Origin: UBA1181 sp045601045
Lineage (GTDB): Bacteria > Bacteroidota > Bacteroidia > Bacteroidales > Paludibacteraceae
Assembly: GCA_045601045.1 (NCBI GenBank)
Contig: JAZRZA010000068.1
Span: 1 to 44,644 of the forward strand
Direction of reading: 5' to 3'
Length of the DNA: 44,644 nucleotides
Shown here one piece after another: positions 25,901-34,183 of the stretch. The notes beneath the pieces were generated by a model. That model ran no database searches, had not been told where the DNA came from, and worked only from the letters and a program-made list of their open reading frames with translations. The stretch's first letter is position 1, and the number at the start of each line of letters is the position of its first letter. The position numbers and the translations under genes are program-made.

Positions 25901-28615
25901 TTAGTAAGACAACTCTATAAAACCATGGAGGAGACGTACTCCACGATTGGTAAAGAGATAATAATAAGTTCCCACTGGCAACAACTTCCCACGACCCATG
26001 CTGAAAGCGTTACAATCTTCTCCCGCCCAACGGTTGTCGTACATCCGTTGGTGGAATACAATGATGCCCCATCGGTTATATACCCACAATTCATTCTCCT
26101 CGTAAATCTCCACGTTCTCAATTTCCAAGTAATCGTTATGGCCATCGCCATTAGGCGTTAACAATTTGTTATGGCCCATAATGCGACGGATCGTGGAATC
26201 GGGAAGAATGTCAGACACGGTATCTTCCACAATAGGCGGCACCGTATCCAGCGGAAGAACCACCACCGTGTCTATCGGCGGCACAACCGTATCCAATGGC
26301 GGAACCACTACCGTATCTATCGGTGACACGAGCGTATCCAAAGGAGGAACCACCACCGTGTCGATTGGATGAACTGTCGTATCCAATGGTGGAATAATCA
26401 CCGTATCTATCGGTGGAACTATCGTATCCAATGGAGGCACCACCACCGTGTCAATTGGCGGAACTATCGTATCCAACGGCGGAACCACCACCGTGTCTAC
26501 CGGCGGCACAACCGTATCCAAAGGCGGAACCACTACCGTATCTATCGGTGACACGAGCGTATCCAAAGGAGGAACCACCACCGTGTCTATTGGCGGCACA
26601 ACCGTATCCAAAGGCAGAACCACTACCGTATCTATCGGTGACACGAGCGTATCCAAAGGAGGAACCAACACCGTGTCGATTGGATGAACTGTCGTATCCA
26701 ATGGAGGAACAATCATCGTATCAATCGGCGGCACGAGCGTATCCAATGGTGGCACCAACACCGTATCTATCGGAGGCACAATCGTATCCAACGGAGGTAC
26801 AATCACCGTATCAATCGGCGGCACGATCGTATCCAACGGCGGAACCACTACCGTATCTATCGGCGGCACGATCGTATCCAATGGAGGAACCACCACCGTG
26901 TCAACTGGCGGAACGATCGTATCCAAGGGCGGAACCACCACCGTATCAATCGGCGGCACGAGCGTATCCAATGGTGGCACCACCGTGTCAATTGGCGGCA
27001 CAATCGTATCCAATGGTGGCACCAACACCGTATCTATCGGAGGCACAATCGTATCCAATGGCGGAACCACCACCGTATCTATCGGCGGAACTATCGTATC
27101 CAATGGAGGAACCAACACCGTATCAATCGGCGGCACGATCGTGTCCAAAGGCGGAACCACCATAGTATCTATCGGTGGAACTATCGTATCCAATGGAGGC
27201 ACCACCACCGTATCTATCGGTGGAACAATCGTATCCAATGGAGGAACCACCACCGTGTCAATTGGCGGAACTATCGTATCCAATGGAGGAACAATCATCG
27301 TATCAATCGGCGGCACGAGCGTATCCAATGGAGGCACCACCACCGTGTCTATTGGCGGAACAATCGTATCCAATGGAGGAACCACAACAGTATCAATTGG
27401 CGGAACTATCGTATCCAATGGTGGAACCACCACCGTGTCAATTGGCGGAACTATCGTATCCAATGGTGGCACCACAACCGTATCGATCGGCGGAACCACT
27501 ACCGTATCTATCGGCGGCACGAGCGTATCCAATGGAGAAACAATCATCGTATCAATCGGCGGCACGATCGTATCCAATGGAGGCACCACCACCGTGTCTA
27601 TCGGCGGCACGAGCGTATCCAATGGAGGAACCACCACCGTGTCAATTGGCGGAACGATCGTATCCAAAGGCGGAACCACCATAGTATCTATCGGCGGAAC
27701 GATCGTATCCAAAGGCGGAACCACCATAGTGTCAATTGGCGGAACGATCGTATCCAAAGGCGGAACCTCCATAGTATCTATCGGTGGAACTATCGTATCC
27801 AACGGTGGAACTACTAGGGTATCAGGACCCACCACAGCAGGTACCGTGTCTGGAGAAATTTCAGGCACCAATTTTATCAAAGAATAGATATCCGACTCTT
27901 CTTTCAACGAGACAATGACCGCCTTCCGCTCCTCCTCCCACTCATTCAAAAGATAATTATACGTTCCCTCAAACTTCATCATCTTCTCACTACCCGGAGA
28001 CTGAAATATCTCAGAATCCTCATCCAACAAAGAACCATCCGGCAAACGATAACCATAGGCCGCCGCATCACCCACCGCATCACCATAAAAAACACAATCC
28101 AAGGGAATACTCTCTTCTGTCAGATCCTCCGCCCTACCCTCAAACACTGCGATACCATCCGCAGACGGTCCGCCATTTCCCACCATACCGACTCGCCACT
28201 GCTGATTGAGTCCAATTCCCCCCGCACCCCCTACTTGGGTGTAGTTAACACCATACCAGTTCTTTAACTGAATCGTCTCACTCTTCGATCCATTCAATCT
28301 CGGATCTGGACCTCCCACATAAAAGGTTTCACCAGCCTCCACTACACCTGAATCCAATTGTATCGCATAGGTCAAAGTGCTACATGTCAACCAACCCTTC
28401 GGACGTAAAATCGTGCCATTATTACAGATTACCACCGTATAGGGCGTTTCGGAAAAATCAATCCGTTCGGAGACAATGAACTCCACATACTCATAAACAT
28501 TATCATAACTAGCAGGATCCGCCATGACGGAACTAACCAACACGGCAGAAAACACCCTGCCGACACATAAGAATAGAAAGACTATTCCACAAACAATCCT
28601 TTTCAATAGACTCAT
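25901..28615 (-). CDS. Long repeat-stalk surface protein with T9SS type B sorting domain
   Basis: A 904-residue secreted protein. The ATG at 28615 is used because it gives a signal peptide (MSLLKRIVCGIVFLFLCVG, then RVFSA); the open frame upstream is unrelated. Residues 25-240 form a globular domain starting SVMADPASYDNVYEYVEF, which loosely resembles lamin-tail-like domains. Then come about 35 copies of a 15-residue unit (PPLDTIVPPIDTVVV), roughly residues 265-795. The last hundred residues are a CHU_C type B sorting domain: LTPNGDGHNDYLEI, LWVYNRWGIIVF, W.GED and LPVGTYYYLF. Almost every repeat holds two D-T-(I/V/L/M/T) triplets, the Bacteroidetes O-glycosylation consensus. Probable rigid, proline-rich, glycosylated cell-surface stalk. 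It is probably co-transcribed with the SprF-like gene. Binding target is unknown. Confidence 0.88.
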   Translation of the reverse strand: MSLLKRIVCGIVFLFLCVGRVFSAVLVSSVMADPASYDNVYEYVEFIVSERIDFSETPYTVVICNNGTILRPKGWLTCSTLTYAIQLDSGVVEAGETFYVGGPDPRLNGSKSETIQLKNWYGVNYTQVGGAGGIGLNQQWRVGMVGNGGPSADGIAVFEGRAEDLTEESIPLDCVFYGDAVGDAAAYGYRLPDGSLLDEDSEIFQSPGSEKMMKFEGTYNYLLNEWEEERKAVIVSLKEESDIYSLIKLVPEISPDTVPAVVGPDTLVVPPLDTIVPPIDTMEVPPLDTIVPPIDTMVVPPLDTIVPPIDTMVVPPLDTIVPPIDTVVVPPLDTLVPPIDTVVVPPLDTIVPPIDTMIVSPLDTLVPPIDTVVVPPIDTVVVPPLDTIVPPIDTVVVPPLDTIVPPIDTVVVPPLDTIVPPIDTVVVPPLDTLVPPIDTMIVPPLDTIVPPIDTVVVPPLDTIVPPIDTVVVPPLDTIVPPIDTMVVPPLDTIVPPIDTVLVPPLDTIVPPIDTVVVPPLDTIVPPIDTVLVPPLDTIVPPIDTVVPPLDTLVPPIDTVVVPPLDTIVPPVDTVVVPPLDTIVPPIDTVVVPPLDTIVPPIDTVIVPPLDTIVPPIDTVLVPPLDTLVPPIDTMIVPPLDTTVHPIDTVLVPPLDTLVSPIDTVVVLPLDTVVPPIDTVVVPPLDTLVSPIDTVVVPPLDTVVPPVDTVVVPPLDTIVPPIDTVVVPPLDTIVPPIDTVIIPPLDTTVHPIDTVVVPPLDTLVSPIDTVVVPPLDTVVPPIDTVVVLPLDTVPPIVEDTVSDILPDSTIRRIMGHNKLLTPNGDGHNDYLEIENVEIYEENELWVYNRWGIIVFHQRMYDNRWAGEDCNAFSMGRGKLLPVGTYYYLFTNRGVRLLHGFIELSY
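26240..27817 (-). repeat. Tandem array of about 35 units of 45 bp inside the stalk gene
   Basis: The unit encodes V-P-P-L-D-T-I-V-P-P-I-D-T-V-V, an 8+7 residue alternation, so the period is 45 bp. I counted about 35 units, with one extra half-unit and one unit short by a codon. The middle units are nearly identical at DNA level. Those near the C-terminal end carry substitutions (VHPI, VSPI, VLPL), consistent with ongoing unequal recombination at the centre and older, drifted copies at that edge. No frame on either strand carries a stop through much of the array, which creates long spurious antisense reading frames. Confidence 0.95.
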
Positions 28616-28692
28616 AATCAATAATATTTCAAGCGGAAATCCAAAACCAATAGATTCGATCATTAACAGTGTAGATGATTCCGCAAGCAGCG

Positions 28693-28700
28693 CAAAGATA
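28693..28700 (-). promoter_or_regulatory. -7 element for the stalk/SprF operon
   Basis: On the minus strand TATCTTTG matches TAnnTTTG exactly, about 77 bases before the stalk gene ATG. A TTG lies 15 bases further upstream, which is closer than usual. Confidence 0.5.
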
Positions 28701-28756
28701 ACAACTTTATGTAAACAATACACATTTATTGATATTTTCTTAAACAAAAAATTTAT

Positions 28757-28764
28757 TATTTTTG
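28757..28764 (+). promoter_or_regulatory. -7 element for the MBL-fold gene
   Basis: TATTTTTG matches TAnnTTTG, 26 bases before the ATG at 28791. A TTG at 28729 is 25 bases upstream, slightly too far. It is divergent from the stalk operon promoter, so the two units share a regulatory region of about 175 bp. Confidence 0.5.
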
Positions 28765-28790
28765 CTAACCAAACAGTAAATACGAGAGCA

Positions 28791-29699
28791 ATGATCAGCT
28801 ATAATTTCGATCAACCTACGGCTATAGGCCCCTTTATGGTCCACAATGTTTCACCCGTAAGAGGAGGAGACGCCTATCTATTCGTGGCGGATGAGGTCAC
28901 CTTTTTATTCGAATCTGGCTTCGGCTTTTCAAGCGGATTACTCCACGAAAACATCCGCAAGGTCTTGGGTGATCGACCATTGGACTATATCCTGCTCTCC
29001 CACTCCCACTACGACCACGCCTTAGGCAGCGCGCACTTGCGCAAAGTTTACCCACATCTTAAAGTTGTAGCCTTCGCTCACGCCGCTAAAGTGATGGAGA
29101 AAGAGGGTGCCAGGGCCACCATGCTGCGATTGGACAAGGCGGCCGCAGAGAAATATGGCTACGATTTAACATTCGAGGAGATAGAATATCTCCATACCGA
29201 CTGCGTTGTCGAAGCGGATGATAAAATTCAAATAGGCAACCAAACCGTAGAGGTGGTATCCTTACCTGGCCACACCAAAGACTCGGTCGCCTACTACTTT
29301 GCGGAGATAAAATTGATGCTTGGCAATGAGACCATAGGCATGTACGCCAAAGACGGGTTGGTCATTCCTTCTTTTTTAGTAGGTTACCAAATGACGTTAG
29401 ACTCCATCCAAAAGGCGGGAACCTACGACATCCAATATTATGTGATCCCCCATTGGGGACTACTTCAAGGAGCACAGGTACAGAAATTCTTTGACGACTC
29501 CTACCAAAGCCACATCATCGGAAGAGACCTCATCGCCAATGCCTACCAAGAGGGCAAAACGCACCAGGAGATCATCGACCTTTTTGAGGAGAAATTCTTT
29601 GACGATGAGATGAGGGAAGTCTATCCGCCAGCCGCTTTTGTGGAGAACATTAACATTCAGATTCCATTGATTCTGCGGGAGTCAGGACTTATTCAATAA
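28791..29699 (+). CDS. Metallo-beta-lactamase-fold hydrolase
   Basis: A 302-residue cytoplasmic protein. The ATG at 28791 is preferred over the long upstream open frame because it follows a -7 box and begins the first MBL strands. The metal-binding motif SHSHYDHALG (H71, H73, D75, H76) is followed by H161 in SLPGHTKDS and H221 in IPHWG. The bridging position reads GNET rather than the usual GD, so the second metal site may be altered. A C-terminal helical extension (about 225-302, with GKTHQEIIDLFEEKFFDD) resembles the LACTB2/glyoxalase II-like class. The substrate cannot be inferred. An exported unknown protein follows after 13 bases. Confidence 0.85.
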   Translation: MISYNFDQPTAIGPFMVHNVSPVRGGDAYLFVADEVTFLFESGFGFSSGLLHENIRKVLGDRPLDYILLSHSHYDHALGSAHLRKVYPHLKVVAFAHAAKVMEKEGARATMLRLDKAAAEKYGYDLTFEEIEYLHTDCVVEADDKIQIGNQTVEVVSLPGHTKDSVAYYFAEIKLMLGNETIGMYAKDGLVIPSFLVGYQMTLDSIQKAGTYDIQYYVIPHWGLLQGAQVQKFFDDSYQSHIIGRDLIANAYQEGKTHQEIIDLFEEKFFDDEMREVYPPAAFVENINIQIPLILRESGLIQ

Positions 29700-29712
29700 A
29701 ACAAACAATCCC

Positions 29713-30642
29713 ATGAGATACCCATATCTATTGATTGCATTTCTATTCTCGCTTTGTGCGCAAGCTAAACAGAACCGTTTCTCATTCGAGGAGAAATCCG
29801 GGTTGTTAGATGAATTTTTCAAGGTACCTATCGAATCACTCTTTATGGGCAACATGTACATCAGTTGCCTAGGAAGTGCCCAATTCGACTTTGTGGAATA
29901 CAAAACGAAAGGCGACTCATTAGTTCCCCATCATAGAAAAACATACAAAAACCTGAAGAGGAAGGATCTTGACCTATCATCCATCCGATCCATCGATATC
30001 GCGGAACTATATAGTATATTGCGTGCCATCAATCTCCATCCATTCGCTTTACCATCCAAAAAGGAGTTCCCTCTTGACGAGGAACGAATTACCGAAATGG
30101 AGAAAAAAGGACACCCCATCATCAACATGCAGGAGATTAGGAAGAACTTCTATTCTTGTACCGATTCCATATTCAATGCAGCGCTCCATGAACAAGGGTG
30201 CTCGACTATCAATTATAGTTTTTTCCTTCAAATCACCAATTCATCGGGAGATACCATCCATGCGATAGCCGCAATTGACGAACCCATGGACTTGGGATAC
30301 ATCGGGCCTTGGAAGATTATTTACAACGGGACACTCATAAAATCCGTCCATCACAAATTGTCCAAATTCATCGAAGCCAATCTCCCGGATGACTTTACCG
30401 GGAAAGAGATATTCCAAAATGAACGTCTGGCTATAAGATGCAATCCTGAAATTCACAAAGAAGAAGAGAGAAGTTTCTGGGGATTTGTCCCAAAATCATT
30501 CATCGTCAAGACAAAGGAAATCAAAAAAAGACTGAGATGGACTCCCGGTGTAGATGTAGAAAAGGAAGAAATATTAACCTTAAGAAGATTGAGATATCTA
30601 AAAATTCTAAAACAGGAATATTACATTGATCCTCTCCCATAG
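29713..30642 (+). CDS. Exported protein of unknown function
   Basis: A 309-residue protein with a signal peptide (MRYPYLLIAFLFSLCAQA). I recognise no family. It has about equal acidic and basic residues, few repeats, and Cys residues at about 53, 150 and 164 that could pair in the periplasm. A basic segment near residues 260-285 (KSFIVKTKEIKKRLRW) precedes a Lys/Arg/Leu-rich end (TLRRLRYLKILKQEYY). It starts 13 bases after the MBL gene, so it is probably co-transcribed. It ends inside an inverted repeat shared with the convergent helicase gene. Confidence 0.7.
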   Translation: MRYPYLLIAFLFSLCAQAKQNRFSFEEKSGLLDEFFKVPIESLFMGNMYISCLGSAQFDFVEYKTKGDSLVPHHRKTYKNLKRKDLDLSSIRSIDIAELYSILRAINLHPFALPSKKEFPLDEERITEMEKKGHPIINMQEIRKNFYSCTDSIFNAALHEQGCSTINYSFFLQITNSSGDTIHAIAAIDEPMDLGYIGPWKIIYNGTLIKSVHHKLSKFIEANLPDDFTGKEIFQNERLAIRCNPEIHKEEERSFWGFVPKSFIVKTKEIKKRLRWTPGVDVEKEEILTLRRLRYLKILKQEYYIDPLP

Positions 30643-30679
30643 ATTACAGGCGGCCCTCTCTCTGACAAACAGTAATCTA
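30640..30679. terminator. Inverted repeat spanning both convergent stop codons
   Basis: TAGATTAC (30640-30647) and GTAATCTA (30672-30679) form a perfect 8-bp inverted repeat with a 24-base loop. Each arm contains the stop codon of one of the two convergent genes. No T-run follows on either side, so terminator function is uncertain. Confidence 0.4.
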
Positions 30680-33600
30680 CATAGGTATAACCATGGAGAC
30701 ATCCCCGCCACAATAGTCGACCAATCGATCGTAAAGCGATGATTGACGGAGCAAACCCTCATTGCCCACCACAAACAATTGCTTACGGGCGCGCGTCAGA
30801 GCCACATTCAATTTTCGATCTACCCACTGACCTTCAATCTCCACAGGTTCACTCAACACATTCAGTTGATAATACTGGCTGATTGTCGTGGAGAAGATAA
30901 TATAATCCTTCTGTCCGCCTTGCAGGCGCTCCACTGTATCGATCACAATATCCTCCGCATGTTCCACACCCAATTCACGCAAACGCTTCAACACAATAGC
31001 AATCTGATTACGGAACGGAACGATAATTCCCACATTGTCAGCGAGGGAGAATTCGGGATTCTCACCGTTCAACGACACTATAGCGCGTACAATCTCCGCC
31101 ACGACATCCGCCTCCTCGGCATTGATCTTACTATTATCCAGACGGGATCTCTTCTCCGTATGAAGGAAGCCCATACGGACCGTTCGGACAAACTCCTTGA
31201 TATTTTCGGCAGTAAACTCCATATTCAATGGGAAGGTCGCCATTTGACGCGTCTCCTCCAAATGCGCGTACGGCAACGCATCGGAAGTCTGGTGCGCACC
31301 CAATCCCACCTTCAAAGCGCCATGGTAGAACTCACGACTCACAAATTCACTGATAGTCGGATGCATACGCCACTGCGTGTCCAACATACCCGGTTTCACC
31401 TCGCTATGTTCAACCATTGAACGATGCAACCGCTCGAAAAGGGAGTCCGCGCAATTCAACAAAGAGAAACTGCGCAATGTTTCATCCGTCACCTCCGACT
31501 CACTCCTTGACTGCTGCACCACGGCAGGCAATTGTTTATGGTCTCCAATCATGACAAATTTACGGATCGCAGAGGCGCCACTTGGTGTCATCGCGCTCAA
31601 CAGCCCTAAGATTTGAGGCTCCAATATTTGAGAAGCCTCATCCACAATCGCCACATCAAAATGGAAGAGATCGAAAAGCGACATCTTGCCATCCATAGAG
31701 GCTACGGTCGCCACAAAGACACGGGAGCGGGACAAGCGTTCCTTCACCGCCATGCGGTTCTTACACGCCGACACCTCATACTTCAGCAAGTGAGGTCGGA
31801 AGGAGGCCTCGCAGTTGAGTTCATTGCCGATGCGGATATAATCCAACTCCGGATCATAATCCCGCAACATCCGACAGATCTCATCCACGGCCCTATTGGT
31901 ATAGGCCATCAACAGGATACGGTAACCAGGCTCCGCCAAGAAATTATCCACCATCGTCCGCATCGCCAAATTGGTCTTACCCGTTCCCGGAGGTCCCACC
32001 AAGAGGTAGAAGTCTTCGGCACGCATCGCATCAGCCACCACTTGATTGACGCGGTCGCTTTTATCTGTCGGTCTTGCCAAGGGTTGGGGATCCGAGAATA
32101 CGAATCCACGCCTACCCAACAGCAGATCACGCCGCTCCTGGGGCGCCACCAAAAAGGATCGCAAAGCCCGTACCATAGCATTGTAGGTGGAGGTCATGGT
32201 ATCATGCTCCATCGCATAACGGCTATTCAGCGGGAAGACCATACGATTGCGTTGCTTATAGGTCAGGCGAAGCACCACCTCATTGTTCAGCAACGACTCT
32301 ATCGAGCAACGGAAAAGTTGCTTGTTCGTCACACTATCACCCTCTCCGTTCCGCTCATAAAGCATCACCAGATCACCCACCCTGAAATTGGGAAGATTCT
32401 CGTCATCCGCCTTCCAGGTCAATCTTATATTACGGATAGACTCGCCCGTATCCTTCATATCCATACCGTCCGAGACATTGAAATCCTCGATCGACAGATC
32501 CACAATCATATTGCCCGTCCGCACCTTCTCCTCCGCGGAGAGTTTCCACGCATCGGAGAATCCGCCACTTCGATCGGCGGAGAGGCAACCCACCTTGGTC
32601 AAGAAGAGTTCCCGCTCCACAAAGGAGAGGAAGGTGTGGAAATAGGCGGACTCCAGCGGATCCGCTTGACGAATCGGCTCCAAAGTGTCGATCAACTGCG
32701 GGAGAAGATAGCCATTCCACAGTTTATTGTTAATGCCAACCACATTGATATTCTCAGGCGTCAACCGTGCGATCAACGCTCGGGAATCACCTTGGGAGAG
32801 GCGCCATTCATTGGCGACAATATCGTTTCGGAGCTGCAAAGCCTTACGCACCATTTCACGGGAGGAGCGGCAATTCATAAATTGCGGATAGCGGGAATAG
32901 AAGAGGAAACTCTTCACATCCTTATAATCCAGCCCTAAATTATAGTGCAAAAATTCATAATAGAGCGTCACCTGCAGCAAGTGGTCCGATTTCGCCTCCG
33001 GACGCTCCCGTTGCCAATCATCCGCCCTACCGGACTTCAACTCCACAATCTTCCCCAAATCGAGCGACAAAAGGTCCATACGTCCCTGCATACCCAAGGC
33101 CTCACAGATAAAAGACGGTTCCAATACCACACCGCTTCCCGGACGGATATCCACCTCCTCAAAACTATTCGACACCGTTCGGCTGATGTTGTCGAATTGT
33201 AGTTTCGTATTGGCAAAGAACTCCGCATCGATGTCATCCAAAGCGCAAAAACTGATCGGATCGGAGACAAAGGCCTTTGATATGGACTCCTCATAGGAGA
33301 GCGGATGCTCCTCCGTCTGATTCACGCAGTCATCCAAAAACTGGTTGGCTACATTTCCCAACATAATGGCACTCGACTGGGGAGACTCCTTCACTTTATT
33401 CACAAGATAGTTGAGCGGCGTAGTTCCGCTTGGCTGAATACAATAGGTGATGGAGGTGATATCCACCAAGAAATCGGGCTCAAAAACGACCAATTCAGGC
33501 ACTATTAGGCTCTTACCCTCTTGCCAATCCTCCACAGAGACATCCAGCAAGTTGACCTGAGCGCCTTCGAAGAGGTTTTCCCTCAATCCGGAGAAGGTCT

Positions 33601-34183
33601 CCGCCAAGTGTCGGGTCGCGGACATCAACTCCGCGCTATCAAAGATATGGGTGTAAGCTGCCACGCACTCGCCCATCTCCAGGTCATCCACTTCACCATA
33701 AAGAAGAGAATCTGTCCAACGGGTTACAGTCATGCGCAAACGGCTGTGTCGCACATCACGGCGGGGATCGGGTTGGACATCCAGTTTTCGCCAAGTTTCA
33801 GGCAGTACGGCCAACAAAGAAGCCGGGATCGGAATCCTAAAAAAGAAGGACAACGCCTCCGCCATCGCCTTCACATCATAAAGGTAATCCTCCTCCACCG
33901 GAGAAAACGTCTCCTTCAGATAGGCGATCACATGGCGCCTCAACACTTGTAGCGAGGCTCGTTGCGGATAACTTCGCTCCTTACAAATAGCGTCAATGTA
34001 GGAGGCCTGGCTGGTGTAAACGACGTGCAGATGCTTCCCCAACTCCGAAACGGTTCGTTGAAGCATTCTGTTCAAACGCATATAGCGCACCCTCATCGGA
34101 TCCTGACACTTCACGTCGGATGCCAATGAATTCAAATCTTTTGATGCCTGGATTTGCGGCAAAGACAAGTTTAATTTTTCCAT
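30677..34183 (-). CDS. Dna2-like PD-(D/E)XK nuclease-SF1 helicase fusion
   Basis: A 1168-residue protein, taking the ATG at 34183 (MEKLNLSLPQIQ); a start 9 codons upstream is possible. Residues about 360-430 form a RecB/Cas4-like nuclease: ALGMQGRMDLLS, KIVELKSGRAD (the D...ExK core) and LLQVTLYYEF. The second half is a UPF1/Dna2-type SF1B helicase. It has Walker A GPPGTGKTN near residue 728, YTNRAVDEIC, the DEAS box in IVDEASQILEP near 847, GDHKQLPAVV, QWRMHPTI, VERLQGGQKD, and the arginine-finger motif LNVALTRARKQ near 1124. The Cys cluster that holds Fe-S in Cas4/Dna2/AddB is not apparent. It probably processes DNA ends or replication intermediates. No defence genes adjoin it. Confidence 0.88.
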   Translation of the reverse strand: MEKLNLSLPQIQASKDLNSLASDVKCQDPMRVRYMRLNRMLQRTVSELGKHLHVVYTSQASYIDAICKERSYPQRASLQVLRRHVIAYLKETFSPVEEDYLYDVKAMAEALSFFFRIPIPASLLAVLPETWRKLDVQPDPRRDVRHSRLRMTVTRWTDSLLYGEVDDLEMGECVAAYTHIFDSAELMSATRHLAETFSGLRENLFEGAQVNLLDVSVEDWQEGKSLIVPELVVFEPDFLVDITSITYCIQPSGTTPLNYLVNKVKESPQSSAIMLGNVANQFLDDCVNQTEEHPLSYEESISKAFVSDPISFCALDDIDAEFFANTKLQFDNISRTVSNSFEEVDIRPGSGVVLEPSFICEALGMQGRMDLLSLDLGKIVELKSGRADDWQRERPEAKSDHLLQVTLYYEFLHYNLGLDYKDVKSFLFYSRYPQFMNCRSSREMVRKALQLRNDIVANEWRLSQGDSRALIARLTPENINVVGINNKLWNGYLLPQLIDTLEPIRQADPLESAYFHTFLSFVERELFLTKVGCLSADRSGGFSDAWKLSAEEKVRTGNMIVDLSIEDFNVSDGMDMKDTGESIRNIRLTWKADDENLPNFRVGDLVMLYERNGEGDSVTNKQLFRCSIESLLNNEVVLRLTYKQRNRMVFPLNSRYAMEHDTMTSTYNAMVRALRSFLVAPQERRDLLLGRRGFVFSDPQPLARPTDKSDRVNQVVADAMRAEDFYLLVGPPGTGKTNLAMRTMVDNFLAEPGYRILLMAYTNRAVDEICRMLRDYDPELDYIRIGNELNCEASFRPHLLKYEVSACKNRMAVKERLSRSRVFVATVASMDGKMSLFDLFHFDVAIVDEASQILEPQILGLLSAMTPSGASAIRKFVMIGDHKQLPAVVQQSRSESEVTDETLRSFSLLNCADSLFERLHRSMVEHSEVKPGMLDTQWRMHPTISEFVSREFYHGALKVGLGAHQTSDALPYAHLEETRQMATFPLNMEFTAENIKEFVRTVRMGFLHTEKRSRLDNSKINAEEADVVAEIVRAIVSLNGENPEFSLADNVGIIVPFRNQIAIVLKRLRELGVEHAEDIVIDTVERLQGGQKDYIIFSTTISQYYQLNVLSEPVEIEGQWVDRKLNVALTRARKQLFVVGNEGLLRQSSLYDRLVDYCGGDVSMVIPM

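Noticed and set aside
26240..27817. Possible CRISPR array because of regular spacing
   Set aside because: Repeats are directly adjacent 45-bp units with no unique spacers, and they code in frame within a larger protein. No cas genes are nearby.
26413..27887. Long plus-strand reading frames (for example 26898-27887, Gly/Thr/Ser/Val-rich) opposite the stalk gene
   Set aside because: They are antisense readings of a 45-bp repeat whose period is a multiple of three and lacks stops. They have no signal, no start context and no non-repetitive domain, whereas the minus frame has a signal peptide and a T9SS domain.
28840..28860. parS-like site (TGTTTCACCCG) in the MBL gene
   Set aside because: Only the left half resembles parS; the sequence is not palindromic. 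No other parS candidate was found near parAB.
31613..32938. 441-codon plus-strand frame rich in His, Ile and Arg
   Set aside because: It is antisense to the helicase coding sequence, of skewed composition, with no domain or start signals; the helicase motifs on the minus strand are unmistakable.
30677..34183. Cas4 or CRISPR-associated helicase
   Set aside because: The nuclease is Cas4-like only in fold. The Fe-S cysteines are not seen and there is no other cas gene or array.
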